Assembly: GCA_036417435.1 (NCBI GenBank)
Contig: CM070899.1
Coordinates: forward strand, 172,885,494 to 172,949,493
Source of the DNA: Inia geoffrensis
Lineage: Eukaryota; Chordata; Mammalia; Artiodactyla; Iniidae
Direction: 5' to 3'
Length of the DNA stretch: 64,000 nt
The notes under the pieces were generated by a model. That model did not search any database. It was given only the letters and a program-made list of their open reading frames with translations, and was not told the origin of the DNA. How positions within the stretch are numbered: the first letter of the stretch is position 1; every line of letters starts with the position of its first letter. Position numbers and translations under genes: made by a program. Below are positions 12,006-25,400 of this stretch, piece after piece.

Positions 12006-13980
12006 CCAGACTCAGATTTCTAAGTTCACTTTTGTGAATCCTATTGGTTATCAAGCTCAATCAAATTTCCTCATAAGTTGTGTCAGTCAGTTGTGACACA
12101 GTCAGATCTTAATTGGCAAATTTTCAGGCATGCAGAAATTGCTGCCCAGAAAGAAAAAGTGATGTAAAAATGGTAATAATGCTCCCTCTACTGGATGTTA
12201 TGGGCAATGACCTTACCTAAAAATCTATGGGCCTGATTACCATACAGTGGGGTCTGAAAGCAGTAAATTAATGCTCTCCACCAAGGTACTCATTGTTAGA
12301 TGATGGGCCATGAGGACCCAACACGTAGCCCCACTACAGTCCACTTTGTGGCGGCCAATATGAATAATTCAAGTGCTATTCTCGCTACCTTTATCAGTGA
12401 ATTCTGAGACGGATCAAAGAACTCCACATACACTGACCCTGATCACAGCTTTCAAAAATAAAAAACCAGATAGGCTTATACCAAGGTTCCTACATCCCCA
12501 GTGAAGATATATGAGGGCCTATTCCAGTACAAATTGCAGGCAGACGAGAATTACATTTCTTGGGCCTTTTGGATGGCGGTACACTGATAACTGTAATCCC
12601 CACAAGCCCTGGCACCAGGATGAGGGGAAAACAGATAATGCTGTCTGGTTTGGGGCCACCACCACAAACAGAAACCTCTTCCAGGCCACACTATTGTACA
12701 GTGCATTGTTATGGCCTCTACTACTGAATATATTGTCGGTATAGATGTATTATTTACGTGACCCACCACTCGCATCCACTCTCACGTTGTAACGGGATTT
12801 GCTGCAGTTAGGATATTTTAATGGGGCAGGTGGAAGATCTTGAGCGACCCAACTACCAGAACCTAGTGCCCGTATCTACCAAAAACAATACTGACTCCCT
12901 GGGTGTAAAAAAGAAATAACTGCCCTTGTTGCTGAGCTTAAAGAAGCCAGCAAATTCCATAGACTATTTAACAGGCCTGTGCACAAAACGTCAGGTGCCT
13001 ACAGACTAAGTAATTAAGGCTGCACAGAGTGTTAGTACCAACCTGGCACTGGCATTGTGACTGTCATAGAAGCTATTGCCCAAGGTGAAGGAACTTGGTA
13101 TACAGCAACCAACAACTTGAACTCTCTTTTCATCATCCTTCTTCATGCAAAGGACCAGGATCAGTTCACCCTTATGTAGAATTAATTGAAATATGCCACT
13201 AATGTCCTTCCACAGGGCTCCCTAAATTCCCCATCTGCCTATCTTCAACGGATAGAGCATGACTTAGAAAAAGTCCCACTCACAGAGGGAATAATAGCTT
13301 TCTACTATATTGATGACATCGTTCTGGTGGGCCTAGGCAAAGGCACCATCCCACAGGACTGCACACCCTGTTGATCCATATATGGCAACATGGCTGGGTC
13401 ATTAATATAGACAAGGACTTAGTATCCAAGTGAAATTCCAGGGTAGCAGATAAAAATCTTACTCTAGAGGAGATGTTTGCATATCTTTTGGCCCTCCCTT
13501 CCCCAAATTATAAAAAAAAAAAAAAAAGTCTGAATATTGATGGGACTCGCTGGCTTACTAACACATTTGCATTCTGCCCACAGGGGTCTGATGGCACATA
13601 TCTGTGGGGTTAGCATAAAGGCTATTACCTCTGAGTGGAGACCCAACCAAGAGGATGCTCTGGAGGACTTCCATCAGGCCATTCAAGCTGCCTTCCCTCG
13701 GACCCACATGATCCCCATTTGTTTTTTAAGTTACTGACCTCTTTTCACCCATCGAAGCCTATAGCAAAAAGACACTGACATAGGTCAGAGGCACCCACTG
13801 ATCTTTTGGAGCAGAAATTTCCCAGGTTGGCTGAAAGGTACACAGCCTTAGCGAGACAACTATTGACCTATTATTGCCCTTAATGGATACTGAGAAATAG
13901 TCTTATGATCAGAAATTCCAACCAAATTGTATCAGTAATTTCAGTTTTGCTCTCTAGTTGTCTTAGGGTATTCATACTTT
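12006..13980 (+). pseudogene. Endogenous retrovirus pol remnant, copy A
   Basis: Around 13200-13340 the plus strand encodes LPQGSLNSP, then 27 residues later YYIDDIVLVG. This is the reverse transcriptase signature (LPQG...SP plus Y-x-D-D) of retroviral pol. The x is Ile (YIDD), and the spacing suggests an ERV-L-like or other old endogenous lineage; I cannot fix the class. Upstream (12500-12780) are short open stretches without a motif I trust. Frameshifts and stops break the frame on both sides, so no enzyme is made. It lies antisense to CCDC7, in an intron, and was copied with the exon. Confidence 0.65.
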
Positions 13981-13994
13981 AAATCAACATGTAT

Positions 13995-14183
13995 GGCTTC
14001 CCTGGTGGCGCAGTGGTTGAGAGTTCGCCTGCCGATGCTGGGGACATGGGTTCGTGCCCCGGTCTGGGAAGATCCCACATGCCGTGGGGCAACTGGGCCT
14101 GTGAGCCATGGCTGCTGAGCCTGCGCGTCCGGAGCCTGTGCTCCGCAACAGGAGAGGCCACAACAGTGAGAGGCCCGCGTACC

Positions 14184-14217
<34 letters not shown>
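13995..14217 (+). mobile_element. CHR-type SINE
   Basis: Full-length copy with an A tail of about 31. The TSD 'aaatcaacatgta' occurs at 13981-13993 and after the tail. It is about 120 bp from repeat exon A, on its donor side. Confidence 0.92.
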
Positions 14218-14220
<3 letters not shown>

Positions 14221-14339
14221 ACATGTAAAATTTCTGTAAAATATATGCTGAGATATTATCTTCAGGAAGCAAAGAAAAAAGATCTTCTGATGAGTTTAAT
14301 TTAAAATAATATGAAGTGATTTATAATTATTGTACTTAC

Positions 14340-14450
14340 TAGAGAGTCTTTCCCTTTTGAAAGTTCTTTGTTTCTTTACTTGTGTTTGGCTTTTTGACAC
14401 TGAATCCTGATGGTTAAGCATAAGCTTTTCATCTGATGCTTCATCATAAC
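14340..14450 (-). CDS. CCDC7: CCDC7 repeat exon, copy A (111 bp, phase 1-1)
   Basis: The minus-strand acceptor is 'ttgatatag' and the donor is the canonical 'CTCTA|GTAAGTAC'. With one base from the previous exon it gives GYDEASDEKLMLNHQDSVSK and continues SQTQVKKQRTFKRERLS. The core QDSVSKxQxQVKKxR recurs in copies B and C. Phase 1 on both sides means the exon can be repeated, added or skipped without breaking the frame. I recall that the human protein carries a similar series of roughly 33-residue QDSxSK repeats, so exon repetition is a family trait and not unique to this genome. The flanking intron aligns by eye with the flanks of the other two copies on both sides, so the duplication was at DNA level. 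A CHR SINE (13995-14217) sits just downstream of the exon in this copy only. Confidence 0.82.
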
Positions 14451-15107
14451 CTATATCAAGAAATGCATTTAGCCCACTGAATAGAAAATATATATCTATT
14501 GTGAAATACCTAAACTTCAACTTTATACAAGTGTACAGCAGAACTTTCTTTCATTTTGATAAAGTTAAAAATAAATTACCATAATGCTAGGTATGACATG
14601 AAAATTGTTAGAAAAGTTTTAATGAGTGTTTTGAATATATTTCTATTAGTCTCTAGTTTTCTTGGGTTATTTATACTTTAGGTTACAATCATAGGCCAAA
14701 CAATGAAGACACATATGCACAAGGTTACTTATCAGAGCATCATTTGTAATTGCATAATATTCAAAACCAGTTAAATATTCACAGACTATTGCTTGAATAA
14801 TCTAAGAAATATATTATAAACTATAAATATACAGCTGTAAAAATGAATGAAAAAGTTTTCTAGAAACTGACGTGAAAGAATTTCCAAGAAAGAATGTTAA
14901 GTGAAAAATAAAAGAGAAAAAGCAGATATCTAGCATATTACCTCTGAGGTAAGAAAGAAGGGGAAGGGGGAAAATTAAGAAAAATAGACAGACTTACATT
15001 TAAAAAATGAAATACAGAAATAATAAACCAGAAAACGATATAATAGATGGTTACGTGCAACAGAAGGGGTAAACTGGGGAATGTAGGGTAAGGGATTCAG
15101 GAAAGAT

Positions 15108-15111
<4 letters not shown>

Positions 15112-15146
<35 letters not shown>

Positions 15147-15182
15147 CCCTCCCTCTCCCTCTCCCTCTCTCTCGGTCTCTTT
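15112..15182. repeat. (CT)n / CCCTCT microsatellite
   Basis: Pure CT run followed by CCCTCT-type variants. It lies in the unit A flank, where unit B has no such tract. Confidence 0.9.
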
Positions 15183-15599
15183 TGAAAGTAGGTTGATATT
15201 CTATATATTCCAAAAAATTATATTAACAAGGATATGACGAGTGCACTAAACAGGAAAGCAACTTAAGAAATAAATCAACTGAACTTCAATTAAAAAGGCA
15301 CTAATCCAACTAACTCATGAATATAGTACTACACTCTCAATCTTGGGTAAGAGAAATAAAATCATGAAATATTTTACATGGTTTGTTTTTCTAATGGTAT
15401 AAGCTAATCAGTCAGTTCTAAAACATTTTTAGAGTTTTACAGGATTAGCAAACAAGTAAATAGGCTGATGTTGTGTGAAGTCAGGATTTACACTATGAAA
15501 GAAGGGACATGCACACAGAAGTGGAAGAAGGCAAGAACAAGCCTTGATGGGATAGATTAGAATTGAAAGTATCTGTAAGAAACTCATAATTTCTAAATA

Positions 15600-15715
15600 T
15601 GTCTATGTATATATGCATGCACATATGCACATGTGTGTGTTTGTAGGTATATGTATGTACGAATATGTATATGTGTATAAATATATATATACACATATAG
15701 ACACACACATGTATT
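15600..15715. repeat. (TATG/TG)n imperfect microsatellite
   Basis: Imperfect TATG, CACATG and TATA repeats at the right end of unit A, matching the (TG)n end of unit B. Confidence 0.7.
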
Positions 15716-17284
15716 TGTATTTTCTAGTCTGACTGCTCAATGTACCTCAAAGCTACCCCAGTACCAATGGGCACAATTAGTTTTCAGATCTTGGTTTCTA
15801 ATAACATTTCCCATTAAAAAAAATCACGGCTCCTAGAAAAAAGAGCTGATTCCAGCTATGAGACAGGAAATGTGCAAGGCAGGAAATGTGCAAGACAGCA
15901 TGGGACATTTTGTCATACTAAACAGTAGGGAATTTCTCAATGACTACTAGTACTAGGGTCATGTCATAAAGCCATAGTAATTATCTTGGATAAATTCCTA
16001 CTTGCTAATGCTAGGATAATCTTAGAACTAAAAAAAGAATAGTATGAGCTATAAAATCATACAAAGTAATTTAATTAGAAGTTTAAAAGAAGAGAGTGCC
16101 AAGGGCACAGTCCACTTTTCACCAGTTAGAATTAGAATTCATGATTTCTGTCTACTCTGATTTCAGGAGAATGATTGCTCTGGGATTTGAAGAAGCATTA
16201 GAAGCCTGTCAATAACACAGTACTATTGTTATCAGTGTTGTTACTGTTCTATAAAAAGCTAAATTTTTTAAAAGGGAAGGAACTACATTGGATTCCATCA
16301 GAAACTTGTGAAAATGTCTGTCCGGGACCACTTTAAGTTCTCAAGTTTATGTCTTAATTATCAAAATGATTCTTTGAAGCACAAAATATTATTCCTTCAT
16401 CTGTACATGAGAAAACTGAGGGACAGAGAAGGTAATTAGTTTAACCAAAGTTATATGATTAATAACTGGCTGAGCTTGAATTCATACCCAAGAAGTTCAG
16501 CTCCAGAGCCTGAGCTCTAAACTACTACTTTTACTTCTTCCAGTAAATACAAGAAATACAAAAATATAACTATAGAAAACAGAAGATATTTTAAAATTAT
16601 AAGAATATTTTATATATCTTTGTATCAAAAATGATATATGTCTAGACAAAGTAAATAACATTCTAACAAAATATATTACCAAATATATTTAATGAAATGC
16701 AAAAAAACTTGAATAGACTAATATCCTCAGGGGAGAATACTGAAAATCTACTGCTAAAAATGTCATAAGGCTAAAGAGTTTTAGGGGAAATGTCTATGAA
16801 ACCATCAAGGATTACAGAATATCTATGCTATATAAACTATAAAAAATGTAGAAAAAGACACATTCTTCTCCATTTCATTTTACAATGCTAACAGTACCCT
16901 GATGCCCAAACTAAAGAAGAACAGAACAAAAAATCGGCCATATCATTTATGATTGTATCATTGCAAACTGTATAAACTGAGATAGGTGAGATTATGTCGA
17001 AGTAGCAAACAACTGTAAAATTCCCGTGGCTTAAATACAAAGATCTATTTCCTGTCCCTACTCCATGTTCATTAAAGTTTACCTAGAGGTTCTGCTCAAC
17101 ATTATCACTTTGGAACTAGGGTTGATATAAATCTTACTATCTGCAACATTCCTAGCCACAGCAGCAAAGGAAAAGAGAGAATATGAAGGGAAGCACACAC
17201 TAGCCCCTAATGCTTCCACACATGACCGATTCATGCTAAACTGACCTAAGGAAATCACATGGCCACATCTAAATTAAGAAGTCA
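15716..17284. other. CCDC7 intron, mostly old unique sequence with MIR and a decayed MER-type element
   Basis: No exon-like open frame with splice sites was seen on either strand. Positions 16385-16520 are a MIR SINE. Positions 17010-17275 resemble an ancient non-autonomous DNA transposon ('gtggcttaaa', 'cacatggccac'). The rest is AT-rich. Confidence 0.55.
16385..16520 (+). mobile_element. MIR SINE fragment
   Basis: The core 'gagaaaactgagggacagag' and the end 'ccagagcctgagctct' match the mammalian MIR consensus pattern. Confidence 0.75.
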
Positions 17285-20235
17285 AGACGGTGACATCAGG
17301 AAGATGGCAGAACAGAAAACCCTAGACTCTCCTCCCCATGGAGATACGAAGTCAACAACAATACAAGGACCAATTCTCTTTGTGAGAAATGCAGAGACCA
17401 GGTGAGAGGTTCCTGCACAATGGGTGAAGATGAACCAGCAACACAGAAGCCAGAAGGTAAATTTGTGACACCCTCTAGCAATAATCCTTCCTCCTATCAC
17501 AGCACCACTAATCAGGAGGAAAATGTCAGCTCCCAGCTTGCCCCTGGGAAGTGAAGAAAAGGACTAAAACATGTGTCCAAAGTTCAGACTTTTTGGGGGT
17601 CTACTGTGGGACTGGTTTCTGTCTGGCTTGAATCTCAACACTGAGAGGAAAGGGCCCAAGGTTGGGAGCTGCTGAGAACAAAGGTGATAATACGAGCTAG
17701 TATACACTCAATGAGTATACACTCAATATGAGCTAGTATACACGCAGGCAACACCCCCCGTCCCCCACCAATCCCAGCTTCTTCCTGGGGAGGGAAAGAA
17801 TTGGAACATTCACCCACATTTCAGCTTTTCAGGGGGATGCCTGAGGCCCTAGCTTCTGTATTGCCTGTCTTGATGTACTAATGGGACCCAGGATATTCTA
17901 GTTGTTTAGGGACCACTAAGAACAAAGATGACAGTTTAGACTAGTATGCACTCAAAAGTCAAAGCTCCTCTCCCCAGCTCAGAAAAATGCATTTGAGAAA
18001 ACAGTTCCAAGATTCTCCCTGGGGAAGGAAGGAGAAGACTCAAATATACGTGCAATGTTCAGACTTTTCAAAGAACTATGCCAAGGGACTGTTACCTGTC
18101 TTGTATCTCTCAGAGCACTGACCAGCCTCCACATACACTACAAGCCTGGGGACTGCTGAAAACAAACCAACAAACAAACAAGAGTTGGGTGGTATGCTGC
18201 TACTCCACAGGGTCTGCAGAACAGCAGAGAGATACCAGAGGGAGCAAGAGATCATGAACTCCTGTAAAAAAGAGAACCCCTTCTAATTAGAAATTTACAT
18301 ACACAAGTCCAGGGAAGACACATCAACACAATAGGTGTGACAGGTCTCCAGAACCTCTAGCCAGGCTGATTGGAGAAGGTTTTCCTCTGTATGAATCCAG
18401 TCTGTAGAGAGGTGGTAGGTTTTTCACATGTGCAGACATTAATATATAGTGTCAAGGAACAAGAAGAAAGAAACATGGCCCAATAAGAGGCTCCAGAAAC
18501 TTATCTTAAAGAAATGTATGTATATGAATTCCCTGACAAAGATTTCAAAATGCCCATCATAAAAACTCTTAACTACCTCAGTAAAATGTTGCAAGAACAA
18601 AATGAGCATTTCAACAAAGAGAGAGAAAATACTTTAAAAAACACCACACAAATTTTGGAGCTAAAAAATACAATAACTGAAATTTAAAATTCAGTAGAGG
18701 GGTTCAATATGAGATTTGATAAAACAGAAGAAAGAATCAGCAAACTTGAAGACAGGTCATTTGAAATTATCCTATCATAGAAAGAAAAAAGATAAAAATG
18801 AAAAAGAACTGAAAGGAAAAATGGTACATTATAAAACAAACCAGTATACACATTATAGAATCTCAGAAGAAGACAGAAAGGGAAAGAAAGTTTATTTGAA
18901 AATAATCCCTTAAAACTCCCCAAATCTGGGAGATAAAATTGATACCCCGTTTGAAGAAACCTAAATATCTCCAAAAAGGAAACCTAAAGAAGTTCACACC
19001 AAGGCACATTATAATTGAAGCATCAGAAGTCTAAAACAAAGAGAGAATTTTGAAATCAGTAAGAGAAAAGTGACTTCTCACATACAAGGAACCCCTACAA
19101 TACTACCAAGAGATTACTCAGCAGAAACCCTGGAGACAAAAAAGGAGTGGGGTGATATATTAAAAGTGCTGAAAGAAAAAAAAAATCCTGCCAACTAATA
19201 ATACTACATCCAGCAAAACAATTCTTAAAAAACAAAGCAAAAATAAACACTTTCCCAGATAAACAAAAGCTTGAGAGCTTATTACCACTAGACCTGCCCT
19301 ATAAGGAATACCAGAGAGAGTCGTTCAAACTGAAATTAATGGAATCTAAACAGAACCACAAAAGTATACAAAACATAGACTATAAAAACATGTTAATAAA
19401 TACAAAATATAAAAAAGATATAATTTGTGACAACAAGACCATTAAAAGGAGGAGAGTAAAACAGTAGAGTTATTGTGTGAAATTGAAATCAAATTGTTGT
19501 CAATATAAAATAGACTGTTACAACCATAGAGTGCTTTATGTAAGCCCTATAGTAACCACAAAGAAAATATCTATAAAAGATAGGTAGGAAAAAATAAGAA
19601 AATAATGAAAATGAAAATTTTAAAAAATCAATAAAACAAAAAGGAAAGAGCAAGAGAGGAAAAGAGAGACAGAAAGCTAAAAAGAGACCCAAAAAATTAA
19701 CAAAATGATCAGAGTAAATCTTTCCCTATCAATAATGTCTTTAAATAAAAATACACTCCCCAGTCAAAAGATACCTATTTTTGACACACACACACACACA
19801 CACACACACAAAGATACCAATTTTTAAAAACTGAATCAATTTTTTAAAAGACCCATCTATATGCCATCTATAAGAAAATAACTTTATGTTTAAAGACATA
19901 AACAGGCTGAAAGTGAAGTAATGAAAAAGATATTCCATAAAAATGCTAACTAAGTGAGAGAGTGACAAAACTTATATCAGACAAAACAGACTTTAAAACA
20001 AAAACTATCAAAAGATACAAAGAAGGACATCATATAATAGTAAAAGGGCCAATTCATCAAGAAGATATAACACTTATAAATATATGTGCACCCAATATCA
20101 GAACCTCCAAACATATGAAGCAAACATTAACAACTAATTGGAAAAAGAGAGAGCAACATAATAACAGTGGATTTCAATACCCATTTTCAATAATGGATAG
20201 AACATCCAAACAAAATGTCAATAAGAAAACAGAGG
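17285..20235 (+). mobile_element. Old L1, 5' UTR to start of ORF2
   Basis: Starts 'caggaagatggcagaacag'. A 5' UTR follows to about 18450, then a decayed ORF1 (about 18500-19330, coiled-coil-like and Lys/Glu-rich), then the beginning of the ORF2 endonuclease region to 20235. There another L1 5' end begins. An (AC)n tract lies at 19782-19810. No intact ORF. Confidence 0.75.
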
Positions 20236-20791
20236 AGTGATATCATCAAAATGGCAAAATAAGACTTTTCTACCCTCTTCTCCCCAAAGGACACTAAGTT
20301 TTACAATTACCCACAGATGAAAGTGTCTCTGTGGAAGTCTGGGAGTATAGGAGAGAAGTTCCGGCACAGTGCTGGAGCAACTACAACAACAAAAATCCAA
20401 GATTTGATGCAATAAAGAGGATAAGAAGACTAGTTTCTCTTTAACCACAGCACTCCAAGGAAGCAAAGCTCAGTTCCAAGAGAGACTTTCTTGGCCTATG
20501 ATTACTTGCATGGGAGAAAGTGATAGCATGTGAGTGAGTAATTGGCTTTCCCAGCTATTTGGGATGCTGCCAAAGAGCCCAACTTCTTTCTTACCCTATC
20601 CAGAAAGGTGAGGCTTACTGAAAAACTAGAAGGTAGGGATGTGCTTGGAGAACAGCATCCAGGATTCTTGGAGGCATCAAAGGGACGTTAATCCTAATAA
20701 CCACTTATTAGGAAGCCCATCCACAAGCCACTGGGAAAGCCTCACCTGTGGATACCCTCAAGTTGTCGTGGGCACCATCAACACTAAGTGT

Positions 20792-20837
<46 letters not shown>

Positions 20838-23800
20838 ACATGGCTGGATCACTTTGTGTACACTCAGTGGGAGCAAGGTTGAGCCTTTGTAGATAGTGAG
20901 CATGTTCAGAAAGCTTCCTCAATTCTGCCATATTGGGAGGAAGCACATAAAATTTTATCATTCAGCATCACTCTGGGGAAAGTAAACAAATCGGAGGGTG
21001 TCAGCACATAGCCTGGCTTTGTAGGACTGAGAGAAGGCATATAATCTTAAGAATTCCCCCTCCCTAAAAATGTGACAAGAAGTGTGGAGCAGGCACATCC
21101 CTAGAAAAAGCCTGAGAAGCCCCAGAATACCAAGCAGATTAGACATATGAAGGTATGTCTCTCATTAAGCCAATAAGTAAAGACTGAAGGAGGTGCCTGC
21201 TTATTCAAATGCAAAGCCAGGAAAGCAAGATGCCAAGGTATATGAAAAACCAAGGAAACATGACGCCATCAAAGAAACAAATAATTCTCTAGTAAGCAAC
21301 CCCAAAGAAATGAATATCTACACTTAGCCTGAAAGATAATTCAAAAAAATGTTTAAGGAATCTCAGTGAGCCACAAGAAAACACAGACAGACAATCCAAT
21401 AAAATCAGGAAAACAACACATGAACAAAATAAGAAGTTTAACAGAGTGACAGAAAACATAGTAGAGAATCAAACAGAAATTCTGGAGCTGAAGAATACAA
21501 TTAATGAAATGAAAGATGTAATAAAGAGTATCAACATCAGAATGGATCAAGCTAAAGAAAAAAAATCTGTGAAGCAGAAGATGGATTGTTTTAAATTATC
21601 CAGTAAAAGGAAAACAACAACAACAAAAGAATAAGAAAGAGTGAAGAAAGCCTACCTGAACTATGGTATACCATTAAAAGAATCTATGCATTATTGGAAT
21701 TTCAGGAGAAGAGTGGGAGACAGGGTAGAAAGCTTATTTAAAAGTAATGGTTGAGAACTTCCCATCTGGAGAGAGATTTGGACATCCAGGTTCATGAGCT
21801 AATAAGTCACCCCAAAATTTCAACCCCAAATTATCATTTCTAAGACATTTATCTAAATAATGTCTAAAATCAAAGACAAAGAGAGAATTTTAAAGCCAGT
21901 AATAGAAAAAAAAATTCCTCATATACAAGGGAGTCCTCATGAGGTTATCTGTGGATTTCACAGCAGAAGCCTTGTGGGCCAGAAGATAGTGGGATAATAT
22001 ACTCAAAGTTCTGAAAGAAAAAAAAAAAAACTTGCAACCAAGAATATTTTAACTGGTAAAGGTATCTGTCAAAACTGAAGGACAGACTGTCACAGACAAA
22101 CAAATGCTGAGGAAGTCAATCATCACTAGATTTGCATTACATTAGAAATGCTAAAAAGAAGTTATTCAACGTGAAATGAAAGAATGCTAATTAGTAACAC
22201 ATGAACATATAATACACACTAATAAAGATATATAGGCAAACTCAGAAAATTCTAATACTGTAATATGGTGGTGTGTTAATCACTCAGCTCTAGTATGAAA
22301 GCTAAAGGACAAAATTATTAAAAATAAGTATAGTTACAATAACTTGATAATGGATACACAATACAAAAAGAGGTAAACTGTTACATCAAAAACATAAAAT
22401 ATTGGGGGGTAGTAGAAGGGTAGCATTTCTATATGTAATCAAAGCTAAGACATTATCAGCTTAAAAAGATTGTTACATCTGCAATATGTTTTATGTAAGC
22501 CTCATGAAAATGACAAGCAAAATCCTACAGTTGATACATAAAAAATAAAGAAAAGGGAATCAAAATGTACCACTACAGACAATCATTAATTCACAAAGCG
22601 AGGCAGCAAGAGAGGAAGAAAAGAACATGGGAAATACAAAATAACCAGAAAACAATAAGACACATTAGCAAGTCCTTGCCTCTCAATAAATATTTTAAAT
22701 GTAAATGGAATAAATTCACTAATCAAAATGTTCAAAGTGGCTGAGTGGATAAATAAAAAAATAAGATTCAACTACATGCTGCCTCCATGAGACTCACTTC
22801 ATCTTTAAGGACACATAGGCTCAAAGTGAAAAGATGAAGAAGACATTCTATGCAACATGGAAACCAAAAGGAAGCAGGTATAGCTATACTCATATCAGAC
22901 AAAATAGACTTTAACTCAAAAACTGTAACAAGAGACAAAGAAGGTAATTATATGAAGATAAAGGGGTCAATTCATCAAGAAAATAAAACAATAAATATAA
23001 ATGCTCCCAACATCAGAGCACCTAAACATGTTAAGAAATACTAACAGATCTGAAGGGAAAAAAGAGAAAATAGTTCTGTTGAAAAAGGGGACTTCAACAC
23101 ATCACTTTCAACAATGGATAGATCATCTAGACAGAAAATCAATAAGGAAACATTGAATTTGAACTATACGTTAGACCAACGAGCTCTAACAGACATATAC
23201 AAAACATTCCACCAATAGCAGCAGCAGAATACACATGCTTTTCAAGAACACACAGAACATTCTCCAGAGTAGATCATATGATAGGTAACAAAACAAATCT
23301 TAGCAAATTTAAGGACACTGAAATCATACCAAGTATGTTTTCTGAACCCAATGGTTGCAGAAAAGAAATCAATAACAGGAGAAAAACTGGAAAATTCACA
23401 GGTAAGAGCAAAGCGAACAATACACTCTCAAATAACCAGTGAGTCAAAGAACAAATGGAGATAAAATAAAAAATTATCTTGAAAAAAAAGAAAATAAAAA
23501 CAACATGCCAAAACTTATGGGATGAATCAAAAGCAGTTCTAAGAAGAAAGTTTAAAGCAATAAACATCTATATTTAGAAAAAAGATCTCAAACAACCTAA
23601 CTTTACAACTAAGTACTAGAAAAAGAAGAAAAAAATCCAAGCCCAAAGTTATCAGAAGAAAGGAAATAAATATCAAAGCAGAAATAGAGACTAGAAGAAT
23701 AACACAAAAATCAATAAAGTAACAGCTGTTTTTTTTTAAAAGTTAAACAAAATTGAGAAACCTTTCAATTGAGAAATAAAACAAAGACTCAAGCAAATAA

Positions 23801-24645
23801 AATAAAAAATCAAAGAGGAGAAATTATAATGGACACCACAGAAATAAAAAGGATAAGAAAACTATAAAAATTGTACACCACCATTGGATAATCAAGAAGA
23901 AACAGATAAATTACAAGAAACATACAGTCTATCAACACTGAATCATGGAGAAACAGAAAATCTGAACAAATCAATTAATACTAAGGAGACTGAATCAGTA
24001 ATAAAAACCTCCCACCAAAGAAAAACCCAGGGTTAGACGGTTTACTGGTGAATTCTATGAAACATTTAGAGAAGAATTAATACCAACCCTTCAAAAAGTT
24101 TTCCAAAAATTGAAGATGAGAAAACACTCCCTAATTCATTTTATGAGGTCAGCATTACCCTGATACCAAAGCCAGATAAGAATACTACAAGAAAAGTTCT
24201 CAACAAATTAAGCATAGAAGGAACTTCCCTCAACATAATAATGGCTATATGACAAGCCTATATTAACATCATAGAAACCAAACTCACAGAAACCAAGAGT
24301 AAAATGGTGGTTACCATGGGCTTGTAAGTGGGGGAAATGGGAAGATATTGGCCAAAGGGTACACATTTCCAGGTATAAGATAAATAAGTTCTGAGGAGGT
24401 AATGTACAGTCTGGTGGCTATAGTTAATGACAGTGTATTACATACATGAAAGTTATTAAAAGAGTAGATCTTAAATGTTCTTACCACAAAAAATATTTCA
24501 GATGATTGATGTGTTAACTTACCTTATTGTGGCAATTATTTTGCAATATATGTGTGTATGATTACCATGTTTTATTCCTTAAACTTACAAAATGTTACAT
24601 GTCAATTATATCTCAATAAAGCTGGGGGGTGTAAGAGGGTGAAAA
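20236..24645 (+). mobile_element. Second old L1 stacked on the first
   Basis: A new 5' start ('catcaaaatggcaaaataag') is followed by ORF1 remnants (21.4-22.1 kb), the ORF2 endonuclease region (22.85-23.3 kb) and ORF2, with the sequence jumping to the L1 3' UTR near 24240. It ends in an A-run near 24645. An (AC)n tract is at 20797-20837. All frames are interrupted. Confidence 0.72.
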
Positions 24646-25086
24646 AAAAGGAAACAGAAGTCTTATATGTTAATCATACCTGAATAACAAATAAATAAAT
24701 TAAAGAAAGTCAGTCAAGAAAATAAACAATAGAAAGCCAGTCTGTAAAGAGACGGAGAGGAAATAGTTTTTTTCAAATATGTGATAGCAACACAGGTGTC
24801 AAGGAACAACAAGAAACAGGGAAATATGACCCCAAAAAAGGAACAAAAAAAGTCTCTGGAAAACAACTCTATAAAGTTGTTGAGAATTTCAACACCACTA
24901 TAGTCCAACAAACGTACATATATTTCACCCAGCAGCAGAATACACATTATTCTTAAGTGCACACAGAACCATCTCTAGGATAGATTACATGTTAGGTCAA
25001 AAACAAGTCTTAACAAATCTAAGAAGACTGAAATTTTCAAGTATATTTTCCTATCACAATGGAATGACACCACAATTAATAGCAAA

Positions 25087-25400
25087 GGGAGGTCCCTGGT
25101 GGTCCAGTGATTAAGATTCAGTGCTCCCAATGCAGGGGGCCTGGGTTCAATCCCTGGTCAGAGAACTGGATCTTGCAGGCTGCAACTAAGAGCCCACATG
25201 CCGTGACGAAAATCCCACATGCCACAACGAACATCCTGTGTACCGCAACTAAAAGATCCTGCATGCCGCGACTAAAATGATCCCACATGCCGCAATGAAA
25301 AAGATCCCACATGCCTCAACGAAGATCTCGCACACAGCAACAAATATCTTGCATGCCACAACTAAGACACAGGGCAGCCAAATAAATAAATAAATATTAA
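25087..25400 (+). mobile_element. CHR-family SINE with expanded internal repeats
   Basis: The normal tRNA-like head is followed by about eight imperfect 26-29-bp units, each containing 'gatc/atcc...catgccgcaac', then (AAAT)n. The TSD 'aattaatagcaaa' is found before 25087 and near 25410-25422. It is longer than the usual 200 bp. Confidence 0.85.

Larger units (their letters stand above)
10840..15715. repeat. Tandem duplication unit, copy A (most complete)
   Basis: This copy carries about 3.1 kb of retrovirus-like and linked sequence (10840-13980), the exon at 14340-14450 and a flank ending in a (TATG/TG)n tract near 15600-15715. The part from 12006 rightwards aligns with copy C, and from 13690 rightwards also with copy B. 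Positions 10840-12000 have no partner inside this window, because copy C begins at the window edge and copy B is truncated. Without insertions the unit would be about 4.6 kb. Confidence 0.7.

Noticed and set aside
14296..14520. Stand-alone 74-codon minus-strand gene starting with Met
   Set aside because: The Met start lies in intron; only 14340-14450 is flanked by splice sites and shared with the other repeat exons.
20797..20837. Regulatory or repeat array significance of (AC)n
   Set aside because: Ordinary microsatellite inside an old L1, with no sign of function.
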